Of a stretch of 64,000 nt of DNA, positions 7,807 through 15,787 are shown piece after piece. How positions within the stretch are numbered: the stretch's first letter is position 1; every line of letters begins with the position of its first letter. The DNA is from Kocuria tytonis (lineage in GTDB: Bacteria > Actinomycetota > Actinomycetes > Actinomycetales > Micrococcaceae), in contig NZ_PNJG02000001.1 in the NCBI RefSeq assembly GCF_003226895.2, positions 558,001-622,000 on the forward strand, given 5' to 3'. The notes below the pieces were generated by a model. The model ran no database searches. It was given only the letters and a program-made list of their open reading frames with translations, and was not told where the DNA came from. A program made the translations under genes and the position numbers.

Positions 7807-10398
7807 GTGCCCGGAACCAACCTGACCCGAGCAGAGGCCGCGGAGCGCGCCGAGGTCGTCTCGGAGCAGTCCTACCGCGTGGAGCTGGACCTCACGGAGA
7901 ACCCCGAGACCTTCCGCGCGCGCACCACCGTGGCGTTCACCGCCGAGCCGGGGACGAGCACGTTCATCGACGCCATCACCGCGTCCGTGGAGTCGGTGAC
8001 CCTCAACGGCACCGCCCTGGACCCCGCCGCGGTCAGCGACGGCGAGCGCATCCGGCTGCCGGAGCTCGCCGCGCAGAACGAGCTCCTGGTGGAGTCCACC
8101 ATGTACTACATGAACACGGGCGAGGGCCTGCACCGGTTCGTGGACCCGGTGGACGGCGAGGTGTACCTCTACTCCCAGTTCGAGGTCGCGGACACCCGCC
8201 GGATGTTCCCGGTGTTCGAGCAGCCGGATCTGAAGGCCACCTTCCAGTTCTCCGTGACGGCGCCCGCGCAGTGGGCCGTGGTGTCCAACCAGGCGACCCC
8301 CGAGCCCGTGGCGGTCTCCGAGGGCGTGGCCCGCTGGGACTTCTCCCCCACGCCCGTGATGTCCTGCTACGTGACCGCGCTGATCGCCGGCCCGTACCTG
8401 AGCACCACCGACAGCCTGGTCTCCTCCGACGGGCGCACCGTGGAGCTCGGGCTGTTCGCGCGGCGCTCGCTGTTCGAGCACATGGACGCCGAGGAGATGT
8501 TCCGGATCACCAAGCAGGGCTTCGAGTTCTACGAGTCCCAGTTCGGCATCCCCTACCCGTTCGAGAAGTACGACCAGCTCTTCGTCCCGCAGTTCAACGC
8601 CGGGGCCATGGAGAACGCGGGTGCGGTGACGTTCGTGGAGTCCTACATCTTCCGCTCCAAGCCCGCGCAGGCCCTCGTGGAGCGCCGCGCCATCACCGTC
8701 CTGCACGAGCTCGCACACATGTGGTTCGGGGACCTCGTGACCATGCGCTGGTGGAACGACCTCTGGCTCAACGAGTCCTTCGCGGAGTACATGTCCACCC
8801 TGGCGTGCGCGCAGAACACCGAGTACACGAATGCGTGGACCACGTTCGTGGCCGGGGAGAAGTCCTGGGGCTACGCGCAGGACCAGCTGCCCACCACGCA
8901 CCCCATCAAGGCCGAGATCCCGGACCTCGAGGCCGTGCTCGTGAACTTCGACGGCATCACCTACGCCAAGGGCGCCTCGGTGCTCAAGCAGCTCGTGGCG
9001 TGGGTGGGCCAGGAGCAGTTCATGGCCGGGCTGAACCGGTACTTCGGCAAGCACGCGTGGTCCAACACCGAGCTCTCCGACCTCATGGTGGAGCTCGAGG
9101 CGGCCAGCGGGCGCGACCTCACCGACTGGTCAGCGCGCTGGCTCGAGACCGCGGGCGTGAACACCCTGGTGCCGCGGGTCGAGGCCGATGACGACGGCGT
9201 CATCACGTCCTTCCGCATCGAGCAGCTGGGCCAGGACGGGCACCCCACCCTGCGGCCCCACCGCGTGGCCGTGGGCTTCTACGACCACCGCGAGGACACC
9301 GGGCGCCTCACCCGCACGTTCCGCGTGGAGCTGGACGTGGACGGCGAGTTCACCGACGTCCCGCAGCTCGTGGGCCGCGAACGCCCGGACCTGGTGCTGC
9401 TCAACGACGACGACCTCGGCTACGCCAAGATCCGCTTGGACGAGTGCTCGCTCGCCACGGCCATGAACCACCTGGGAGACTTCGAGGAGTCCCTGCCCCG
9501 CTCCCTCGTGTGGGCCGCGGCGTGGGACTCCGTCCACGACGGCGTGAGCCCCGCGAGCGACTACGTGCGCCTGGTGCTCGCCAACGTGGGCCACGAGACC
9601 GACTCCACGGCCGTGCAGGTGCAGCTGCGCCAGCTCGACACGGCACTGGACCGCTACCTCGCCCCCGAGCACGCGCAGCAGGTCCGGGAGGACGCCGCGG
9701 TGAGCCTGTGGCGCCTGGTCGAGGAGTCCGAGGCGGGTTCCGACCACCAGTGGCAGTTCTTCCGCGCGTTCCTGCGCCGGGCGTGCACGGACGCCCAGAT
9801 CGAGCGTGTGGCGGGCTTCTCCCGCGGCGAGGGCGTCCCCGAGGGCCTGGAGCTGGACACCGACACCCGCTGGGCCGTGCTGATCGCCCTCGTGGCGGCC
9901 GGCCGCAAGGGCGCCGACGACATTGCGGCGGCCCTGCGCGAGGACAACACCGAGACGGGTGCCATCGCGGCTGCGACCGCGTCCGCAGCGATCCCCACGC
10001 CGGAGGCCAAGGCGGACACCTGGCGCCTCGTGGTGGAGCAGGGCGCCCTGCCCAACTCCCAGCAGCAGGCGGCGATCGCGGGCTTCTTCCGCGGGCACGA
10101 CGACGCCCTGGTGGCCCCCTACGCGGACCGGTACTTCCAGGAGGTCACCGGGGTGTGGCGCGAACGCACGCACGAGCTCGCCCAGCAGATCGCGGTGGGG
10201 CTGTTCCCCCGGCACGCCACGCAGGACACGGTGGATGCCGCCCAGGACTTCCTGGACCACCTCGACCCCTCGCACAGCGGCCTGCGCCGCCTCGTGCTGG
10301 AGCGCCAGGACGCTGCCCGTCGCGCCGTGCGCGCCCAGCAGGTCGACGCCGCCGCGCCGGCCCAGCGCGGCGCCGACGGTACGGAGCCCGGCCGGTGA
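7807..10398 (+). CDS. pepN: Aminopeptidase N (M1 family zinc metallopeptidase)
   Basis: 863 residues with a GTG start at 7807 and GGAGAGG upstream. The M1 hallmarks are present: the GAMENAGAVTF substrate-binding loop, the zinc site HELAHMWFGDL, and the downstream NESFAEY glutamate. The C-terminal ERAP1-like helical domain fills the second half. It releases N-terminal amino acids from peptides in the cytosol, as Streptomyces and mycobacterial PepN do. It ends with a 4-base overlap (GTGA) with a truncated-globin gene, a pairing common in actinobacteria. Confidence 0.96.
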   Translation: MPGTNLTRAEAAERAEVVSEQSYRVELDLTENPETFRARTTVAFTAEPGTSTFIDAITASVESVTLNGTALDPAAVSDGERIRLPELAAQNELLVESTMYYMNTGEGLHRFVDPVDGEVYLYSQFEVADTRRMFPVFEQPDLKATFQFSVTAPAQWAVVSNQATPEPVAVSEGVARWDFSPTPVMSCYVTALIAGPYLSTTDSLVSSDGRTVELGLFARRSLFEHMDAEEMFRITKQGFEFYESQFGIPYPFEKYDQLFVPQFNAGAMENAGAVTFVESYIFRSKPAQALVERRAITVLHELAHMWFGDLVTMRWWNDLWLNESFAEYMSTLACAQNTEYTNAWTTFVAGEKSWGYAQDQLPTTHPIKAEIPDLEAVLVNFDGITYAKGASVLKQLVAWVGQEQFMAGLNRYFGKHAWSNTELSDLMVELEAASGRDLTDWSARWLETAGVNTLVPRVEADDDGVITSFRIEQLGQDGHPTLRPHRVAVGFYDHREDTGRLTRTFRVELDVDGEFTDVPQLVGRERPDLVLLNDDDLGYAKIRLDECSLATAMNHLGDFEESLPRSLVWAAAWDSVHDGVSPASDYVRLVLANVGHETDSTAVQVQLRQLDTALDRYLAPEHAQQVREDAAVSLWRLVEESEAGSDHQWQFFRAFLRRACTDAQIERVAGFSRGEGVPEGLELDTDTRWAVLIALVAAGRKGADDIAAALREDNTETGAIAAATASAAIPTPEAKADTWRLVVEQGALPNSQQQAAIAGFFRGHDDALVAPYADRYFQEVTGVWRERTHELAQQIAVGLFPRHATQDTVDAAQDFLDHLDPSHSGLRRLVLERQDAARRAVRAQQVDAAAPAQRGADGTEPGR

Positions 10399-10925
10399 GC
10401 GACTCGGAACGGACGGATCCACGGGCGGCCCCTCCGGCCGGGCGGCGCACCTTCACCCTCGGTGCGGTGGGCTCCCGCTCCGCGGGCCCGTCCGTGACGC
10501 AACCGCCGCAGCAGGTGGGGGACGCGCGAGAGGCCGCCGAGGCGGCGTCGTCGGACTCGTTCTACGCCCAGGTGGGCGGGCACGAGACCTTCGCGAAACT
10601 CACCCGCGAGTTCTACGCCCGCGTGGCCCTAGACGCGGACTTCGCGGCCCTGTACCCCGAGGAGGACCTGGGCCCGGCCGAGGAACGGCTGCGGATGTTC
10701 CTGGAGCAGTACTGGGGCGGTCCCACCACGTACTCGGAGCGGCGCGGGCACCCGCGGCTGCGGATGCGCCACGCGTCCTTCCCCGTGGACACGTGGGCGC
10801 GCGAGACGTGGCTCAGGCACATGCGCGCGGCCATGGACACGGTGGAGCTGTCGCCCCTGCACGACGGGATCATGTGGGACTACTTCGACCGCGCCGCCCA
10901 CGCCATGGTGAACCGGCCGGGCTGA
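10395..10925 (+). CDS. Group II truncated hemoglobin (trHbO/GlbO-like)
   Basis: 176 residues from the GTG at 10395, which overlaps the pepN TGA. The first 55 residues are a poorly conserved Ala/Ser/Pro-rich extension. The globin fold starts at SFYAQVGGHETFAKLTREFY. It contains the group II features YPEEDLGPAEERLRMFLEQYWGGP, the proximal-His region RMRHASFPV, and W in MWDYF. Such proteins bind oxygen and nitric oxide and are thought to help redox and NO protection. The N-terminal extension is longer than the family's usual 125-135 residue core. Confidence 0.92.
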   Translation: MSDSERTDPRAAPPAGRRTFTLGAVGSRSAGPSVTQPPQQVGDAREAAEAASSDSFYAQVGGHETFAKLTREFYARVALDADFAALYPEEDLGPAEERLRMFLEQYWGGPTTYSERRGHPRLRMRHASFPVDTWARETWLRHMRAAMDTVELSPLHDGIMWDYFDRAAHAMVNRPG

Positions 10926-11130
10926 ACCCCACGTCCTGGGCCCGTCACGATGAATCGATTGTGGGCACCGGGGCGGTTGTGCTCGCAGCAGTTGTCGGGT
11001 CCCTCTTGCCAACCGCTCTACCGGGCGTTCCTGGCACAGCGGGATTGTTCCCGACGGGTAGCTTTCTGATAGCGGACCGGCCGAACGCGACGCCATCATG
11101 AGACGCCGAACAGGCGGTACGGCTCCGTAG

Positions 11131-11204
11131 TGCGGCTGGGCCTCGCTGACAGACCCATGGACACTGCGGCTGGGCCTCACTGACAGACCCATGGACACTG
11201 CGGC
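11131..11204. repeat. 34-bp tandem duplication plus 6-bp partial third copy
   Basis: Two head-to-tail 34-base units (11131-11164 and 11165-11198) begin tgcggctgggcctc and end cccatggacac. They differ at one position (11145 g, 11179 a). The first six bases of a third copy (tgcggc) follow. It is noncoding as far as I can see. Confidence 0.85.
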
Positions 11205-11392
11205 CGCGATGGCAATGCACCGGACTGCCATACGACGCAGGAGGGAATTCTGGAAGCGTACCCGCCCTCTCCCCCGTGATGCGTGGCCAAGTTTGGGCAG
11301 CACTCCCCGAGCGATACCCCTGCTCTTCGCATTCGTACCCCTGCCAGGACCCTTGTCGATGATCGTATGAAGTTCCCGACGGGCCGTTTCTA

Positions 11393-11425
11393 TTGCAAAG
11401 CGGTGCTTGCAAAGTGTAATTTGCA
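11393..11425. promoter_or_regulatory. Putative operator of the ArsR-type regulator
   Basis: A perfect 6-bp inverted repeat TGCAAA-gtgtaa-TTTGCA lies at 11408-11425, three bases before the start codon. An additional direct copy of TTGCAAAG sits at 11393-11400, 14 bp from the one at 11407. Symmetric AT-rich sites that overlap the start are typical of ArsR/SmtB autoregulation. Confidence 0.5.
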
Positions 11426-11427
11426 GT

Positions 11428-12102
11428 ATGTCCGAATTTTCTGGTTCTGTAACTCCCGGCGAATCCTCACCCGTCGATGTCGTCACGGAGACGTCGCGTT
11501 TACGGGCCCTGGCCCACCCCCTACGATTGCGAATGCTGGGTCTGCTGCGACAGGAGGGCCCCATGACCGCGACACTTCTGGGGCAACGGTGCGGCGAGTC
11601 ATCGGGACTCACCAGTTACCACCTGCGCCAGCTCGCCTCGGCCGGCTTCGTCAAGGATGCGGAACCCGCCGACCTCATCGGCCGGCGCGTGGACGGTCGA
11701 GTCCGCTGGTGGGAAGCAATCAGTCAGGTCACGGTGACTCAGCTTCCGGATGATGGTGATGAGGCGAGCGCCGCGGCCAGCGAGGACCATGAGCGCGCGG
11801 TGATCGAGCTCTATACGGAGCGGGCCCGAGCTTGGGTGGTAGCCAAGCACACCTGGCCCCCACAGTTGCAGAAACGGTCGAGCCTCGGTGACCGCGCCCT
11901 CTACTTGACTCCGACGCAGGTCGCCGCGCTACAGACGGAGCTCACTGATCTACTTGCCCGGTACTGCGAGCACGGCGCTGCCGGGGCCCCCGTACCGAAT
12001 GGCATGCCGACGGACGCACTGGTCTTTTCGTTCCAGTACCAGCTCTTCCCCGATCCCGAACAGACTCCGCCGGTGACGAGCGACCCGGACGAGGAACCAT
12101 GA
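11428..12102 (+). CDS. ArsR/HTH-type transcriptional regulator (winged helix)
   Basis: 224 residues from the ATG at 11428 (MSEFSGSVTPG). A winged helix-turn-helix occupies residues 20-85: LRALAHPLRLRMLGLLRQEG, then LTSYHLRQLASAGFV as recognition helix and wing. The C-terminal half (AVIELYTERARAWVV...) is a helical region seen in ArsR-like regulators that sit beside MFS exporters. No metal-binding cysteine pair of ArsR/SmtB is visible, so an organic ligand is more likely than a metal. The stop overlaps the ATG of the next gene (ATGA), so regulator and exporter are translationally coupled, which suggests local control of efflux. Confidence 0.87.
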   Translation: MSEFSGSVTPGESSPVDVVTETSRLRALAHPLRLRMLGLLRQEGPMTATLLGQRCGESSGLTSYHLRQLASAGFVKDAEPADLIGRRVDGRVRWWEAISQVTVTQLPDDGDEASAAASEDHERAVIELYTERARAWVVAKHTWPPQLQKRSSLGDRALYLTPTQVAALQTELTDLLARYCEHGAAGAPVPNGMPTDALVFSFQYQLFPDPEQTPPVTSDPDEEP

Positions 12103-13370
12103 ACACCCCGGGAGCGGCCTCGCCCCGCCACTCGAGAATGGCGCTCGGTGGACTTGCAGTCGCCCACTCTATGGCACAGGGCGGGAACACCATCACCGTC
12201 TTCGCGACCCCCTTCTACGTCCGCTCCATCCATGGCTCAGCAACCGACATAGGCCTTGCCACCATTGCTGCAACTTTGCCAATCATCATCGGCGGCCCGC
12301 TGTCCGGCGTTCTCGTCGATCGCGTCGGTTACCGGCGCTCCAGCATCGTCGCCGACGTGGTCAGCGGTGTCACCGTGCTCGCGATCGCCATCCTCGGTTC
12401 CACGGACCACCTACCTCTGTGGGGACTTCTCACCCTCCTGTGCGCCAGCGGCCTGTTCGACACCCCCGGCCAGACTGCCCGCACGGTTCTGCTACCTGCG
12501 ATGGCGCGTAATGCCGGCGTCCCCCTCGAGCGCACCGTTGGCGTCATCTCAGGCGCTGAACGGACCGCCATGCTCGTTGCTGCACCACTGGGTGGCGTTC
12601 TCGTAGCAGCCATTGGCTCATCGGAGGCTTTTTACGTCAATGCTGCGCTCTTCGCCGTATCCGCGTTGCTCGTCGCAATACTGGTCCCCCGAAGTACGCC
12701 TGCAGGCGGCGACGGGGACGACGCAGACAGAACACGTGAAGTCGGCTACTGGGGCCAGCTCGCGGAGGGTGCCCGCTTCGTTCTGGCGACACCGCTGCTG
12801 CGGAACATCGCATTTGTCGTCCTGGTACTGAATGCCTTCGACACTGCGCGTTTGACGGTCCTGCTTCCCCTATACGCACTCGATGAACTGGGCGGTGCAG
12901 CAGCCGCTGGTCTCATTAGTGGCGCCCTCGCCGGCGGATCCGTCGTCGGCTCCGTTCTGTTCAGCGCCTGGGGGCACCGCCTCGCGCGCCGCGCCTTGTT
13001 CGTGGGCACTTTCGTCATCACCGGTGGACCACTGTCAGTGGCCTTTGCGCTGGGCGCCCAGACGGCCACGCTCCTCCTGGTTGCCGCGGCCACGGGATTG
13101 GCTGCGGGGATGCTCAACCCTCTGATTGGCACGATGCGTCTCGAGCTCGTCCCGCCCCACATGCTGGCCAGGGTGCAGACGCTGATGATCTCCATTGCCT
13201 GGGCCGGCATGCCGCTCGGCTCACTCGCAGCTGGCATTGCCGCTGACACGTTCGAGCTGCGCTTCATCTATGCAGCCATCGGCATCGCGTACGTGATTGT
13301 CGCCCTCACCCCGCTTGCCAGCAGGAGCTGGCACCAGACGGGCGACAACCACGCGACATCTGTGTCGTGA
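12099..13370 (+). CDS. MFS transporter (putative drug efflux)
   Basis: 423 residues with about 12 hydrophobic segments. The loop after helix 2 (GVLVDRVGYRRSSIVADV) is the MFS signature, and LRNIAFVVLVLNAFDTARLT begins the second half. A short charged loop in the middle (TPAGGDGDDADRTREVG) separates the two six-helix bundles. It probably exports a small hydrophobic compound. It overlaps the upstream ArsR-type regulator by 4 bases. Codons are less GC-rich than in flanking housekeeping genes, suggesting horizontal gain. The substrate is unknown. Confidence 0.88.
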   Translation: MNTPGAASPRHSRMALGGLAVAHSMAQGGNTITVFATPFYVRSIHGSATDIGLATIAATLPIIIGGPLSGVLVDRVGYRRSSIVADVVSGVTVLAIAILGSTDHLPLWGLLTLLCASGLFDTPGQTARTVLLPAMARNAGVPLERTVGVISGAERTAMLVAAPLGGVLVAAIGSSEAFYVNAALFAVSALLVAILVPRSTPAGGDGDDADRTREVGYWGQLAEGARFVLATPLLRNIAFVVLVLNAFDTARLTVLLPLYALDELGGAAAAGLISGALAGGSVVGSVLFSAWGHRLARRALFVGTFVITGGPLSVAFALGAQTATLLLVAAATGLAAGMLNPLIGTMRLELVPPHMLARVQTLMISIAWAGMPLGSLAAGIAADTFELRFIYAAIGIAYVIVALTPLASRSWHQTGDNHATSVS

Positions 13371-13393
13371 CCTGCAACGGACGGGCCAATTGG

Positions 13394-13417
13394 CAGGGCT
13401 CATGGGCGAGGGCCCTG
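13394..13417 (+). terminator. Weak hairpin after the MFS gene
   Basis: cagggc (13394-13399) pairs with gccctg (13412-13417) across a 12-base loop, 24 bases after the stop. It is short and not followed by a T-run, so it is only a candidate terminator. Confidence 0.3.
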
Positions 13418-13586
13418 CTTCAACTGGCTTTAACCTTGCCTTGGTCAGCACTTTTCTCAGGGCGGCGGCCGCCGACCAGGAGTTAGTCTTACCCAGATTG
13501 CGCCACAGTGCGTGATATCGGTGAGACTGAGGTTCCGAACGCATAAAAATACGTTTTCGACCAGTGGTGTGTCCCGGGTACCCACC

Positions 13587-14297
13587 TCAGCGGGGGAGCT
13601 TGACCAGCACGTGGCCCGCACCGGTGCTCAGCCGCGCCCACTGCCCGGTCTGCTCCGCGGCCACGTGGACGTCTGAGTCCGGGGACGGGATGAAGCCGAG
13701 GACGTCCAGGGCGAACGCGGCGCCGTCCGGGATCTCCGGGCCGTCGAGTGGACCCCACCCGGAGGAGGCACCCCACACCCGCGAGCGGACCTTCTGCACG
13801 ATCGCGGCACCCGAGTCCGCGGGGACGGCGTCCGAGACGGCCTGCACGCCACGGCGGGCAACGTCCCGCACGTGGTGCGCGGCCACCGTCCCCAGTGCGC
13901 TCCAACCCGTGCGCGGTGCGACAATCCCGGCCCACGGCGCGTTGACCTGCTGCGGTGGGGCACTGAGCCACACGGCGTCGTCGCCCGCGGGAACCGCCTG
14001 CGTGCTCACGCGCGCAAGGCGGTCGGTGATGGCCGAGGCAGCAACCGTGGTGTCCAGGCCCGAGGACTCCGCGAGGGCCATGGTGCGCAGCCCGAGGACC
14101 ACAGGGGCGGTGTCGAGCAGACCGGCGGGGTGGATCACGGAGACCCACACCGCGAGCACGCGGTCCATGCCCTGCAGCCGCACGGCGGCCTGCGGATCCA
14201 CCGAGCGGGCGCGACTCATGTAGGTGGCGAGGTCCGCGGCGTCCTGGTGGTCCGGCAGCGCGAACCCGTCCGAGCCGACCTCACGGGGGGCGCTCAT
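13587..14297 (-). CDS. Conserved hypothetical protein
   Basis: 236 residues from the ATG at 14297 (MSAPREVGSDGF), which overlaps the thioesterase stop by 4 bases, so the pair is coupled. I do not recognise a domain. The protein is Ala/Val-rich and soluble-looking, without a signal peptide or clear membrane helix. Recognisable blocks are ADLATYMSRARSVDPQAAVR near the start and DGAAFALDVLGFIPSPDSD near the end. Coupling to a hotdog thioesterase suggests a role near acyl-CoA metabolism, but that is context only. Confidence 0.75.
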   Translation of the reverse strand: MSAPREVGSDGFALPDHQDAADLATYMSRARSVDPQAAVRLQGMDRVLAVWVSVIHPAGLLDTAPVVLGLRTMALAESSGLDTTVAASAITDRLARVSTQAVPAGDDAVWLSAPPQQVNAPWAGIVAPRTGWSALGTVAAHHVRDVARRGVQAVSDAVPADSGAAIVQKVRSRVWGASSGWGPLDGPEIPDGAAFALDVLGFIPSPDSDVHVAAEQTGQWARLSTGAGHVLVKLPR

Positions 14298-14761
14298 TTC
14301 GCGTGGGGGTACTTGACGTCGTCCTCGAGGGACGCGAGCAGGGCCCGGTGGTCGTCCGAGAGCTTCACGCTTCTGCCGGTCTCCGGGTCCATGACCACGA
14401 TCACGGACTCGCCCTGCGCGTACACGTGCGACCCGTCCTCCTCCTGCAGGCGGTAGGAGATGGTGAACGAGGACCCGCCCACCCGGGAGATCCACGTGCG
14501 CACGTACACGGGGTCCATGCGGAAGAACAGCTGCTCCTTGTAGTCCACGCTCTGGTGGGCCACCACCGTGCGCAGCTTCCCCACGGACTCACGGAACGTG
14601 GTGTCCTCGGGGATGCCGTGGCCCGGGTCCTTGGCGATGGGCGACGCGGTGAGCCGCACGCGGGCGTCCTCGAAGTACCGCAGCATGGTCACGTTGTTGA
14701 TGTGGCCGTACTGGTCCTGGTCGAAGAAGCGCATCTGAACGGGGATGTCGAGGGAAGTCAT
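14294..14761 (-). CDS. Acyl-CoA thioesterase, hotdog fold (4-hydroxybenzoyl-CoA thioesterase family)
   Basis: 155 residues starting MTSLDIPVQMRFFDQDQYGH. The RFFDQDQYGHINN block holds the catalytic Asp of the 4HBT/YbgC hotdog family. The chosen ATG at 14761 has GATGGGAG just upstream. A 6-codon in-frame extension to 14779 is less likely, because it would reach the start region of the divergent tesB-type gene. It hydrolyses acyl-CoA thioesters; the chain preference cannot be read. It is the first gene of a two-gene minus-strand unit and is divergent from another thioesterase 43 bp away, so the two probably share a promoter region. Confidence 0.88.
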   Translation of the reverse strand: MTSLDIPVQMRFFDQDQYGHINNVTMLRYFEDARVRLTASPIAKDPGHGIPEDTTFRESVGKLRTVVAHQSVDYKEQLFFRMDPVYVRTWISRVGGSSFTISYRLQEEDGSHVYAQGESVIVVMDPETGRSVKLSDDHRALLASLEDDVKYPHAK

Positions 14762-14804
14762 GCTCCCATCACACCACACTCACGCCCCGGTTTAGAGTGG
14801 GTCC

Positions 14805-15695
14805 ATGACTCTGGACCCGACCCAAGACCCCGTGGGCTCCCTCATCACCATGCTCGACCTCGCGGACGGCGGCGGTGCCCGCACCACCGAGGACATCTTC
14901 GTGGGGCGCACCATCACCACGCCGCGCGCCCGCGTCTACGGCGGACAGGTCCTGGCCCAGGCCTCGATGGCCGCGATGCGCACCGTGGACCCGGGACGGG
15001 CCATCCACTCCCTGCACGCCTACTTCCTGCGCGGCGGGGACATCGAGCTGCCCATCACGTTCGGCGTGGAGCGCGTGCGGGACGGCCGGTCCTTCTCCGC
15101 ACGCCGGATCCACGCGTACCAGGAGGGCAAGACCATCCTGTCCATGATCGCCTCCTTCCAGGAACCGGCCGAGGGCCTGGAGCACCAGGACGAGATGCCC
15201 GAGAACGTCCCGGACCCGGAGTCGCTACCCTCGCTGCGCGAGACCTTCGGCGCGCTGGACATCCCCGAGGCCCGCGCCCAGGCCTTCGAGCGGCCCTTCG
15301 ACATGCGCTACATCACCGAGCCGCTGTTCCTGCCGTGGCAGGGCCCCCAGGACGCCTACAACGCGGTGTGGGTCAAGGCGCTCGCCCCGCTGCCGGACGA
15401 TCCGCACATCCACCGGGCGGCGCTGGCGTACGTCTCCGACTACACGATGATGGAGCCCATCCTGCGCCGCCACGGCCGCTCGTGGGGCGAGCGCGGCATG
15501 AACGTGGCCTCCCTGGACCACGCCATGTGGTGGCACCGGTTCGCGCGCGCGGACGAGTGGATCCTCTACACGCAGAGCTCCCCCAGCGCGTCCTCCGCCC
15601 GCGGGCTGTCCATTGGGAAGATGTTCACGCGGGACGGCGCGATGATCGCCACCACCGTGCAGGAGGGCATGATGCGCCTGCCCGAGTTCCACTGA
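14805..15695 (+). CDS. tesB: Acyl-CoA thioesterase II
   Basis: 296 residues with the TesB double-hotdog layout. The N-terminal half has ARVYGGQVLAQASMAAMRTV and SLHAYFLRGGD; the C-terminal half has SLDHAMWWHRFARADEWILY and the closing QEGMMRL. Conserved D, T/S and Q residues of the TesB active site fall in VSDYTMME, SPSASSARG and TVQEG. It hydrolyses medium and long-chain acyl-CoA in the cytosol. It is divergent from the small hotdog thioesterase, and its 3' end converges on the siderophore MFS gene with a hairpin between them. Confidence 0.93.
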   Translation: MTLDPTQDPVGSLITMLDLADGGGARTTEDIFVGRTITTPRARVYGGQVLAQASMAAMRTVDPGRAIHSLHAYFLRGGDIELPITFGVERVRDGRSFSARRIHAYQEGKTILSMIASFQEPAEGLEHQDEMPENVPDPESLPSLRETFGALDIPEARAQAFERPFDMRYITEPLFLPWQGPQDAYNAVWVKALAPLPDDPHIHRAALAYVSDYTMMEPILRRHGRSWGERGMNVASLDHAMWWHRFARADEWILYTQSSPSASSARGLSIGKMFTRDGAMIATTVQEGMMRLPEFH

Positions 15696-15716
15696 CCCAC
15701 CACGTCACACGGCAAC

Positions 15717-15762
15717 GGCCCCCGCGCCCGCGCCCCTCCCGGGGGCTGCAGGTGCGGGGGCC
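15717..15762. terminator. Bidirectional terminator between tesB and the siderophore MFS gene
   Basis: ggcccccgc (15717-15725) pairs with gcgggggcc (15754-15762), with a smaller GC hairpin inside. It lies between convergent stops at 15695 and 15788. Confidence 0.6.
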
Positions 15763-15787
15763 GCGGCGTCGTCGGGCGGTGCCGGGT

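Larger units (their letters stand above)
10926..11427. other. Intergenic region before an accessory regulator-exporter pair
   Basis: About 500 bp without a supported gene. It holds a 34-bp tandem repeat (11131-11204) and, at its right end, AT-rich operator-like sequences before the ArsR-type gene. Several frames are open but overlap each other, lack family resemblance, and have no ribosome-binding sites. Confidence 0.5.

Noticed and set aside
11131-11204. Minimal CRISPR array
   Set aside because: The units are directly adjacent with no spacers, and no cas genes are near.
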